Assembly: GCA_009726075.1 (NCBI GenBank)
Contig: WLND01000036.1
Span: forward strand, 1 to 9,170
Source of the DNA: Actinomycetota bacterium
Lineage (GTDB): Bacteria > Actinomycetota > Actinomycetes > S36-B12
Direction of reading: 5' to 3'
DNA: 9,170 bases
Position 1 is the first letter of the stretch. Each line of letters opens with the position of its first letter. Below, in pieces: positions 1 through 5,370 of the stretch. Below the pieces are notes generated by a model. The model saw only the letters and a list, made by a program, of their open reading frames with translations, searched no databases and was not told where the DNA came from. Made by a program: the position numbers and the translations under genes.

Positions 1-707
1 ATGACCCCGCGTGCATGCCCAAGGAGCGATCTGACGTCGTGCTCACCGAGCGAGTTCGTCAGTCGGCGACCGTGCACTTCGCAACGCCACAGGGCCTCGT
101 CCGCATAGATATTGCCGATCCCCGACACGAGTGACTGGTCGAGCAACGCCCGTTTCACCTCCGTGCTTCGCGACCGAAGCCGGCGGCTGAACTCCTCGTC
201 GTCGAAGTCCGGGTCGAGCGGGTCGCGGGCGATGTGCTCGATGAGATCCGGGACGAATCCGCCGGCGGCGTCTGGCACGAGCGCTGCGGTCATGACCCCG
301 CCGAAGGTTCGCTGATCGACGAATCGCAGTTCGCGCCCCCCGTCCGCGAACTCGAAGCGCACGCGCAGGTGCGACTCATCCGGGGCTCCCGCCTCCTGGA
401 CGAGGAGTTGACCACTCATGCCGAGGTGGGCCACCAGGGCCATCGCCGATTGATCATTCCCCCGCTGGCCGGTTGCGTCGCCTGCGCCAGCCCCGCCCAC
501 CGCCCGTGCCGGATCGAGTGGCATCCACAGGTACTTTCCCCGGCGGCTGACGCACCGAATCCGGCGTCCGACCACCGCCTGCTCGAAGGGGCCCGACTGT
601 CGGCGGATCGCCCGCGGGTGCAGCACCTGGACCTCGGACACCTCGCGCCCCGACACCCAGCGATCCAATCCCCGGCGAACGACCTCGACCTCGGGCAGCT
701 CTGGCAC
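1..707 (-). CDS. mutM: Formamidopyrimidine-DNA glycosylase (Fpg/MutM), 3' end cut by window edge
   Basis: This is the bifunctional base-excision repair enzyme that removes 8-oxoguanine and formamidopyrimidines and nicks the abasic site. I set the GTG start at 707-705 because it gives [13 protein letters not shown], placing the catalytic Pro2 and Glu3 directly after the initiator. The 235 visible codons contain the beta-hairpin lysine in RRGKYLW (K58, equivalent to E. coli K57), HLGMSG (about 94-99), DQRTFG (131-136, with the intercalating Arg and Phe), and the H2TH segment [20 protein letters not shown] (188-207). The C-terminal zinc finger, which should carry the DNA-binding arginine, lies beyond position 1. 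Residues about 68-87 form a Gly/Ala-rich insertion between two conserved strands. The gene starts 9 bp after the rnc stop with no clear ribosome binding site, so translation is probably coupled to rnc. Identification is secure; completeness of the gene is unknown. Confidence 0.96.
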   Translation of the reverse strand, partial: MPELPEVEVVRRGLDRWVSGREVSEVQVLHPRAIRRQSGPFEQAVVGRRIRCVSRRGKYLWMPLDPARAVGGAGAGDATGQRGNDQSAMALVAHLGMSGQLLVQEAGAPDESHLRVRFEFADGGRELRFVDQRTFGGVMTAALVPDAAGGFVPDLIEHIARDPLDPDFDDEEFSRRLRSRSTEVKRALLDQSLVSGIGNIYADEALWRCEVHGRRLTNSLGEHDVRSLLGHARGV

Positions 708-716
708 GGGAGCTCG

Positions 717-1421
717 TCAGTCCGTCGCGGCGCGCTCGAGCAGGGTTCGATACGCCTGCTCGGCCGCCTGCTGCTCGGCAACCTTCTTCGATCGCCCGTA
801 CCCGGTGCCCAATGGCTCGCCGCCGATCAAGACCTGAGCGTCGAATTCCTTCTCGTGGTCAAGCCCTGAGTCGACGATGACGTAGGCCGGCAGGCCCAGC
901 CCTGCATTTGCGGCAGCCTCCTGCAGCGACGTCTTCCAGTCGAGACCGGCACCGAGTTCAGCCGATGCGCTGATGAGCGGATCGAAGAGCCGGTGGACGA
1001 GTTCACCGGCGACGTCAAGGCCCGATGAGATGTAGACAGCGCCGATGATCGCCTCCATGACGTCGGCAACGATCGACAGCTTGTCGCGTCCGCCCGTCGT
1101 CTCCTCGCCTCGGCCAAGCAGCAGGTAGTCCCCGATGCCGAGCGCGCGGCCCACCTCAGCGAGGGCACGGGCATTGACCACGGCCGCGCGGAGCTTCGCC
1201 AGCTGGCCCTCCGGCAGGTCAGGGTACGTGCGGTAGAGCTTGTCGGTCACGACCATCCCGAGGACTGCGTCGCCGAGGAACTCCAGCCGCTCATTGTGCG
1301 GCAGGCCACCCTGCTCGTACGCGTACGAACGATGCGTCAACGCCAGGTTGAGCTGCTCCGGATCAAGCGGGACGCCGAGTGTCTCCTGGAGTTCGCGGAG
1401 TCGATCCTGGCGCTTGGTCAT
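717..1421 (-). CDS. rnc: Ribonuclease III
   Basis: This endoribonuclease cleaves double-stranded RNA and matures rRNA precursors and some mRNAs. The 234-residue product has the usual length. The signature [13 protein letters not shown] begins at residue 43, giving the metal-binding acidic residues E44, E47 and D51. The second catalytic pair, D120 and E123, lies in [14 protein letters not shown]. The double-stranded-RNA-binding domain occupies about 162-230, starting at [10 protein letters not shown] and ending with the basic [18 protein letters not shown] helix. The ATG at 1421 overlaps the TGA of the upstream ACP-like gene by 4 bp (ATGA). An AGGGG motif lies 9 nt upstream. Placement between an ACP-type gene and mutM combines the Firmicute-like acp-rnc order with the actinobacterial rnc-mutM order. 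No catalytic residue is missing. Confidence 0.98.
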   Translation of the reverse strand: MTKRQDRLRELQETLGVPLDPEQLNLALTHRSYAYEQGGLPHNERLEFLGDAVLGMVVTDKLYRTYPDLPEGQLAKLRAAVVNARALAEVGRALGIGDYLLLGRGEETTGGRDKLSIVADVMEAIIGAVYISSGLDVAGELVHRLFDPLISASAELGAGLDWKTSLQEAAANAGLGLPAYVIVDSGLDHEKEFDAQVLIGGEPLGTGYGRSKKVAEQQAAEQAYRTLLERAATD

Positions 1422-1699
1422 GGCGCGATGCCCCTTCGATTGTCGATGAACTCTGCGAGGTCTCCCAGGGTCGTAATCCCATCGATGTCAGCGTCGTCAA
1501 GCCGAACCGCCCCATCGGTCTCGTCAGCCAGCGCCTGGTCGATGAGCACCCACGCGCTGTCAATACCGCCTAAGGCCGAGAGCGGAGTGTCGGCTCGAGG
1601 GGCCGTCACCGGCCACGCCCCGAACACCCGTGCCACCACGCTGCTTGCGGTCCGCAGCCCCTGCTCCGAGGGCCGCATGCCCGACGGAACGACAGTCAT
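1418..1699 (-). CDS. Divergent acyl-carrier-protein-like small protein
   Basis: This 93-residue protein looks like a diverged acyl carrier protein. Residues 36-54 ([19 protein letters not shown]) align by eye with the ACP segment that surrounds the phosphopantetheine serine, here D47-S48. Residues about 67-83 ([18 protein letters not shown]) match the ACP helix II-III/IV region, which normally reads like EKITTVGDLVDYI. The expected Leu after Asp-Ser is replaced by Ala-Trp. The first 30 residues are not recognisably ACP and contain AWPV where helix I should end. The start ATG overlaps the plsX stop by 4 bp, and the stop overlaps the rnc start by 4 bp, so the three genes are almost certainly co-translated. 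PlsX consumes acyl-ACP, so the position fits a carrier. Whether it is phosphopantetheinylated cannot be told from sequence. It is probably not the main fatty-acid-synthase ACP. Confidence 0.72.
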   Translation of the reverse strand: MTVVPSGMRPSEQGLRTASSVVARVFGAWPVTAPRADTPLSALGGIDSAWVLIDQALADETDGAVRLDDADIDGITTLGDLAEFIDNRRGIAP

Positions 1700-2733
1700 G
1701 GGCCTACCCGCTCAACTGCTGGGGGCGGCCCGGATTCTTCGGCCCCGAGCGCGCTGACCGCCTCACGGGTCAAATCAAGGGTCCCTGCATCGACGGATCT
1801 GGCCGCGAGCCGCACGCAGGCGCAGATCTGTGCCGCATTGCCGGCGCCGTGCCCGACAACCGTGATGCCATTGACTCCGAGCAGCATGCCACCCGCGAAG
1901 TCCCCGGTGCCGACAGCCCGCACGACGGCCCGAGCCGGTCCGAGGTCACCGTAGGCGGTGCCCATGCGCTGGGCCGCCCAGTCGACGGCCCCTTCGATCC
2001 CCTTGAGCAGGACGTTTCCGGTGAACCCATCGGTGACGATCACCTGCGCAGCGGCCCCGCGAGCGACATCGCTTCCCTCGACGTTTCCGACGAAGTCAAT
2101 GCCCATGAGCGGGAGCCGAGCGCTGAGTTCGGCGAAGGCCCGAAGCCGGAGTTCGTCGCCCTTGCCCGGCTCGTGTCCGATATTGAGCAGCCCCACCTGC
2201 GGTCGTTGGACCCCGAGGCCGCGGGCGTATCCCCAGCCGGCGACCGCGAACTGAGCGAGGGCCTCGGGGCTGGCATCCAGGCTAGCCCCGGCATCGACGA
2301 GGACTACGGGACCCTCGAGCCCCGGCAGGACCACCGCCAGTGCCGGGCGAGTCATCCCGGCGATGCGCCCGAGGACGAGCGCCGCGGCCGTCACCGACGC
2401 ACCGGTGTGACCGACTGACACCCACGCGTCAGCCTTGCCGTCGCGGACGGCCATTGCGGCCACCATGACGCTCATCCGCGGATGAGCGCGCGACGCATCG
2501 GCCCGCAGGGCGTCGAGGGGGCGTGCGTCCATCGGCACCACGTCGTGAGCGGCACACACCTCAAGCCGCCCGCGATGAATTCCGCGAGCGGCGAGGAGTG
2601 CTTCGGCTAGGTCAGGTGGTCCCACGAGGACGAGGTCGATGTCGACGTCCTCCCGTGTGAGGATCCCGACGGCATCGGCCACGACCTCGGGGGCACCATC
2701 GCCGCCCAGAAGATCAAGGGCGACTCGGGCCAC
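1696..2733 (-). CDS. plsX: Phosphate acyltransferase PlsX (divergent)
   Basis: PlsX converts acyl-ACP and phosphate to acyl-phosphate, the acyl donor for PlsY in phospholipid synthesis; it is a peripheral membrane enzyme. The 345-residue product carries the family landmarks in order: DLLGGDGAP (7-14), VSVGHTGA (105-112), LVDAGASLDASPEAL (145-159), VGLLNIGHEPGKGDEL (180-195), IDFVGNVEG (212-220), VTDGFTGNVLLKGIEG (233-248) and MLLGVNGITVVGHG (283-296). Several conserved spots differ from the usual family form: NTGA is HTGA, GAN is GAS, the YGGA-type segment reads FAGG, and GHGSS is GHGAG. The start is GTG at 2733-2731, 6 nt after the rpmF stop and with no evident ribosome binding site; it matches the usual N-terminus. 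The rpmF-plsX order is common in other phyla. Confidence 0.93.
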   Translation of the reverse strand: MARVALDLLGGDGAPEVVADAVGILTREDVDIDLVLVGPPDLAEALLAARGIHRGRLEVCAAHDVVPMDARPLDALRADASRAHPRMSVMVAAMAVRDGKADAWVSVGHTGASVTAAALVLGRIAGMTRPALAVVLPGLEGPVVLVDAGASLDASPEALAQFAVAGWGYARGLGVQRPQVGLLNIGHEPGKGDELRLRAFAELSARLPLMGIDFVGNVEGSDVARGAAAQVIVTDGFTGNVLLKGIEGAVDWAAQRMGTAYGDLGPARAVVRAVGTGDFAGGMLLGVNGITVVGHGAGNAAQICACVRLAARSVDAGTLDLTREAVSALGAEESGPPPAVERVGP

Positions 2734-2739
2734 GTCGGT

Positions 2740-2913
2740 CTAGACGTCGAGGACGCGGCGCTTGGCGTACGTGCCGCAGGTGGGGCACGCCGTGTGCGAC
2801 AGGCGCTTCTCCTTGCAGGTGACGCAGGTCACCAGGTTCGGCACCGTGGTCTTCCACTGGGCACGACGGCTCCGGGTGTTGGAGCGAGACATCTTCCGCT
2901 TCGGTACTGGCAC
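2740..2913 (-). CDS. rpmF: Large-subunit ribosomal protein bL32, zinc-binding form
   Basis: The 57-residue product begins [20 protein letters not shown] and ends YAKRRVLDV with a TAG stop, which is the bL32 pattern throughout. Two CxxC pairs (C30/C33 and C43/C46) mark the cysteine-containing, zinc-ribbon form of the protein. The start is GTG at 2913-2911; a TAGGGA sequence about 7 nt upstream serves as ribosome binding site. It lies 19 bp after the DUF177 stop and 6 bp before plsX. The DUF177(yceD)-rpmF-plsX order is widely conserved across bacteria, which supports the call. The protein sits in the 50S subunit near the exit-tunnel side. Nothing is truncated. Confidence 0.97.
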   Translation of the reverse strand: MPVPKRKMSRSNTRSRRAQWKTTVPNLVTCVTCKEKRLSHTACPTCGTYAKRRVLDV

Positions 2914-2932
2914 GGTACTTCCCTATCGTCTG

Positions 2933-3505
2933 TTACTGCTCGTCTGGCTCCACGAGGCCGGCAAGTGCCGCCCACCGTGAATCGGTCTGGTCGTGCGCGT
3001 GCCCCGGTGCATCGTCGAGCCGCACCCCGCATTCGGAGCACAGCCCGGCGCAATCCTCGCTGCACAGCGGAGCCAGGGGCAACCCAAGCACTACTGCATC
3101 GCGAAGCGTTGGCTCCAGGTCGATGAGATCATCCTGAATCCGCGGCAGCGGGTCTTCCTCATCACCGGGTTCCTCGACCACCGCGCCACGGGCATCCGTG
3201 GCGGGATAGACGAACAACTCGCTGAAGTCGACAGCCTCGTCCCACTCCATCGGCTCAAGGCAACGCGCGCATTCGGCGTCGACATGAACATCTGCAGTAC
3301 CAGAGACCAGTACCCCCTCCATCACGGATTCCAGTCGGAGTTCGAGGTCGACCGGAGAGCCCGCAGAGACCCTGGCCAACGCGATGCCCAGACGCTCCGG
3401 GGCCGGCACCGTTCGGTCGACAGTGATCATCGACCCCGCCCGCTGCTGCAGGCCAAGCGCACGCGAATCGATAACGCACGGGCTAGTGGGATCGAGGCTT
3501 GTCAC
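2933..3505 (-). CDS. DUF177 / YceD family protein, putative metal-binding
   Basis: This is a member of the YceD/DUF177 family, which in bacteria and plastids has been linked to 23S rRNA accumulation; its exact biochemistry is unknown. From the GTG at 3505-3503 it is 190 residues long. Hallmarks are the N-terminal SPCVIDSRALG and RAGSM segments, a CARC pair (C79/C82) after the LRLESVMEGVLVSGTA strand region, the acidic middle VEEPGDEEDP, and a C-terminal cluster CSEDCAGLCSECG (C148, C152, C156, C159) followed by HAHDQTDSRWAAL. These cysteines suggest zinc binding. An open frame continues upstream to 3619, but the GTG at 3505 is preferred because AAGGGGAG lies just upstream (3515-3508) and the residues before it do not look like the family. 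It is the first gene of the rpmF cluster. Confidence 0.92.
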   Translation of the reverse strand: MTSLDPTSPCVIDSRALGLQQRAGSMITVDRTVPAPERLGIALARVSAGSPVDLELRLESVMEGVLVSGTADVHVDAECARCLEPMEWDEAVDFSELFVYPATDARGAVVEEPGDEEDPLPRIQDDLIDLEPTLRDAVVLGLPLAPLCSEDCAGLCSECGVRLDDAPGHAHDQTDSRWAALAGLVEPDEQ

Positions 3506-3507
3506 TG

Positions 3508-3515
3508 CTCCCCTT
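3508..3515 (-). promoter_or_regulatory. Ribosome binding site deciding the DUF177 start
   Basis: The minus strand reads AAGGGGAG at 3515-3508, 2 nt before the GTG at 3505 (4 nt if only AAGGGG pairs). Spacing is short, but it is the only strong Shine-Dalgarno near the family-consistent N-terminus. It favours this GTG over more upstream starts in the same frame. Confidence 0.6.
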
Positions 3516-3534
3516 ACGGATGAGGCTTGGGCAA

Positions 3535-3560
3535 CTGTGGCCCCGCGAGAGGCTGTGGCC
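3535..3560. repeat. Direct repeat CTGTGGCC, two copies 18 bp apart
   Basis: CTGTGGCC occurs at 3535-3542 and again at 3553-3560, separated by 10 bp (period 18 bp). The pair lies immediately downstream of the candidate -10 hexamer and within the presumed leader of the DUF177 gene. Such spacing could suit a regulator binding one face of the helix, but two 8-bp copies in G+C-rich DNA can also arise by chance. Confidence 0.4.
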
Positions 3561-3562
3561 AA

Positions 3563-3593
3563 ATGGTAGCGCGGACGACTCCCCTCGCGAAAA
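3563..3593 (-). promoter_or_regulatory. Candidate promoter for the DUF177-rpmF-plsX-rnc cluster
   Basis: The 141-bp gap between the sepIVA-like stop and the DUF177 start is the longest non-coding stretch in the window. On the minus strand it contains TACCAT at 3568-3563, a good actinobacterial -10 (TAnnnT). A weak -35-like TTTTCGC lies at 3593-3587, about 18-19 bp upstream. Initiation near 3556 would leave a leader of about 50 nt. The -35 match is poor, so this is an inference. Confidence 0.35.
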
Positions 3594-3646
3594 CCGCCTC
3601 GGCAGCACCCCCTGCGCATCGGTTCCCAGCATCGCCCTGTGACCGC

Positions 3647-4150
3647 TTATCGGCCCTCGTCATAGAGCTCGTCGACAAGCCCCTGCTCTGGAGCGAGTTC
3701 CTGGTACATCGCGTTGTTCAGCCGGTCCCGGCCACGCGCGACGATCTTCAGGGTTCGTTCGAGGGTGATCTCGAAGGCGGCGAGCTTGGCATCGATGTAG
3801 TCGTCGGTCTCGCGACGCATGCGATCGGTCTCGTCTGCCACGTCATTGCGCATGGCCTGAGCCTCAGCCACCGCGGCGAGGTAGACCTCGTGCTCGGAGA
3901 CCATGCGATCAGCGTCCGAACGCGCCCGGTTGATGATCCGTTCTGCCTCGCGAAGGCCATCGCGCACGACCGTCTCGCGGTCCGCGAGCAGTTCATCGGC
4001 GCGGTGCACCGATTCGGGCAGCAGGTGGCGAATTTCCTCGACGAGGTCGAGGACTTGCGAGCGATTGACGATGCACGAAGCCGAGAGTGGCATCGACTTG
4101 GCATCCTCGATCAAGACGAGGAGCTCAGCGAGCCTGTCCTGCACATCCAC
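3647..4150 (-). CDS. SepIVA-like (DivIVA-related) coiled-coil septation protein, short form
   Basis: This 167-residue, highly charged protein resembles the mycobacterial septation factor SepIVA (Rv2927c), a DivIVA-like coiled-coil protein that also lies next to DUF177, rnc and mutM. Two regions match from memory: the N-terminal MPLSASCIVNRSQVLDLVEE (20-39) and the C-terminal stretch from MVSEHEVY (83-90) through DDYIDAKLAAFE (116-127) to LKIVARGRDRL (134-144). The middle is a helix with heptad-like spacing (about 50-115), DREAERIINRARSDADRM-like in character. It is about 80 residues shorter than the mycobacterial protein as I recall it. No signal peptide or membrane segment is visible. The GTG start at 4150-4148 is supported by AAGGAG at 4164-4159 with an 8-nt spacer. 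It is separated from coaD by 85 bp, so it may have its own promoter. Confidence 0.85.
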   Translation of the reverse strand: MDVQDRLAELLVLIEDAKSMPLSASCIVNRSQVLDLVEEIRHLLPESVHRADELLADRETVVRDGLREAERIINRARSDADRMVSEHEVYLAAVAEAQAMRNDVADETDRMRRETDDYIDAKLAAFEITLERTLKIVARGRDRLNNAMYQELAPEQGLVDELYDEGR

Positions 4151-4158
4151 TCGGCTGT

Positions 4159-4164
4159 CTCCTT
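4159..4164 (-). promoter_or_regulatory. Strong ribosome binding site of the sepIVA-like gene
   Basis: AAGGAG on the minus strand, 8 nt before the GTG at 4150, is a consensus Shine-Dalgarno. It fixes this GTG as the start in preference to the in-frame GTG two codons later. Confidence 0.8.
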
Positions 4165-4235
4165 GGTTCGCGGTTCAGCAACAGCGGGTATTGACGGCAT
4201 GCGTGAGGTGCGCACGTGGTGCTGCGACGACCGTT

Positions 4236-4733
4236 CTATTTCGGGTCAGAGGCCATTCTGTCCGAGATCCTTCGGTGGAGGCGATCCAACACGGCTGGCG
4301 GCACGAGCCCCTGCACGTCACCGCCATAGGTCGCCACCTCTTTGACCAGGCTGGACGACAGGTAGCTGTACAGCGGATTGGTCGAGACGAAGAGCGTCTC
4401 GACACGCGCGAGCCGGTAATTCATCTGCGCCATCTGGAATTCATAGTCGAAATCGCTCACTGCCCTCAGGCCCTTGACGATCGCCTTGATCCCGTTCGCC
4501 CGGCAATAGTCGACGAGGAGCCCGTGAAACGAATCGACGCGAATGTTGCCGAGCGGTGCCACCACGTCGCGAAGGATCTCGATTCGCTCATCGACCGTGA
4601 ACAGGCTCGACTTCGTCTTGTTGTGGAGAACGGCCACGATGACCTCGTCGGCGAGGTCGGCTGCCCTGGCGAACACGTCCAGATGCCCGTTCGTGACCGG
4701 GTCGAATGACCCGGGGCATACGGCACTACGCAT
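4236..4733 (-). CDS. coaD: Phosphopantetheine adenylyltransferase
   Basis: CoaD transfers AMP from ATP to 4'-phosphopantetheine, the penultimate step of coenzyme A synthesis. The 165-residue product opens with MRSAVCPGSFDPVTNGHLDV, containing the nucleotidyltransferase TxGH motif (T14-N-G-H17). It continues with VKGLRAVSDFDYEFQMAQMN (87-106) and closes with the ATP-binding LSSSLVKEVATYGGDV (125-140). An in-frame GTG lies one codon upstream at 4736. I prefer the ATG at 4733 because AGGAGG at 4745-4740 gives a 6-nt spacer there and only 3 nt to the GTG. The start overlaps the rsmD stop by 8 bp; the rsmD-coaD pair is widely conserved. All expected motifs are intact. Confidence 0.97.
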   Translation of the reverse strand: MRSAVCPGSFDPVTNGHLDVFARAADLADEVIVAVLHNKTKSSLFTVDERIEILRDVVAPLGNIRVDSFHGLLVDYCRANGIKAIVKGLRAVSDFDYEFQMAQMNYRLARVETLFVSTNPLYSYLSSSLVKEVATYGGDVQGLVPPAVLDRLHRRISDRMASDPK

Positions 4734-5343
4734 CACTGGCCTCCTGGTTCGATTGGGGCGCCCCCGAGTCCGGCATGCGGCGACCGGACCAAAGTGCCGT
4801 GTCGCCGTACGCCCGGTGCTTCACCAGCATCCACCCGGGCGGCAACGGGCTCGCGTGATCGGACTTCGGGCGCTCAATGACAACCCGGGCCTCCGCAGCG
4901 AGCCAACCGTGCTCGCAGAGCAGCCCGAGCTCCCGTGCCATCGTCTCGGACGGCACCTCGTACGGCGGATCGAGGAGCACGAGGCCGCACGGGGCTCCCG
5001 TCCGTGCCCGTCGGGCGGCCACGGCCAGGTCGGCAGTCACGACATCGGCTCCGCGGACGCCGATCGCCTCGACATTGCGCCTGATCACGGCGACGGCGGC
5101 CGCGCGATGCTCGACGAACGTCGCCGAGGCCGCCCCCCTGCTCAGGGCCTCGAGGCCCAGGGCTCCAGACCCGGCATACCCGTCCAGCACGTGAAGGTCG
5201 CGCCAGGCGATTCCGTCCTCCGACAGCATGGCGGCAAGGCTCGAGAACATCGCCTCACGCACCCGATCGGCCGTCGGCCGCGTCCCGCTCACCGGCACCT
5301 CAAGTCGTCGACCCCGCGCCGACCCCGCAATGACCCGCGTCAT
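4726..5343 (-). CDS. rsmD: 16S rRNA (guanine(966)-N(2))-methyltransferase RsmD
   Basis: RsmD uses S-adenosylmethionine to methylate G966 (E. coli numbering) of 16S rRNA in the small subunit. The 205-residue protein has the family entry motif RPTADRVREAMFSSL (22-36), the SAM-binding glycine motif LDGYAGSGALGLEALSRGA (53-71), an acidic strand end VEH (77-79), and the catalytic DPPY (125-128) in LVLLDPPYEVP. The glycine loop is usually LDLFAGSG or LDLYAGSG, so the Gly at residue 55 is a mild variation. The last 16 or so residues form a polar tail with no family match, and their coding sequence carries the coaD ribosome binding site. It starts with ATG 27 bp after recG, preceded by GAGGG-type sequences at poor spacing. 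Confidence is high. Confidence 0.95.
   Translation of the reverse strand: MTRVIAGSARGRRLEVPVSGTRPTADRVREAMFSSLAAMLSEDGIAWRDLHVLDGYAGSGALGLEALSRGAASATFVEHRAAAVAVIRRNVEAIGVRGADVVTADLAVAARRARTGAPCGLVLLDPPYEVPSETMARELGLLCEHGWLAAEARVVIERPKSDHASPLPPGWMLVKHRAYGDTALWSGRRMPDSGAPQSNQEASDA
4740..4745 (-). promoter_or_regulatory. Ribosome binding site deciding the coaD start
   Basis: AGGAGG on the minus strand lies inside the 3' end of rsmD, 6 nt before the ATG at 4733. Its distance to the alternative GTG at 4736 is only 3 nt, so it selects the ATG. Confidence 0.8.
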
Positions 5344-5370
5344 GACTCCGCTGCCCTCACCCTCATTGAC

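Noticed and set aside
234..869. Plus-strand open frame of 211 codons
   Set aside because: It is antisense to mutM and the end of rnc, both clearly real on the minus strand.
1630..2418. Plus-strand open frame of 262 codons
   Set aside because: It is antisense to plsX, and its composition mirrors the complement of plsX codons.
2933..3619. Longer DUF177 reading frame starting at 3619
   Set aside because: The extra 38 residues are Arg/Gly-rich with no family similarity and cover the likely promoter; the GTG at 3505 has a ribosome binding site and the family N-terminus.
4151..4235. Possible promoter or terminator in the coaD-sepIVA gap
   Set aside because: Apart from the strong ribosome binding site I found no convincing -10/-35 pair and no stem followed by a T-run.
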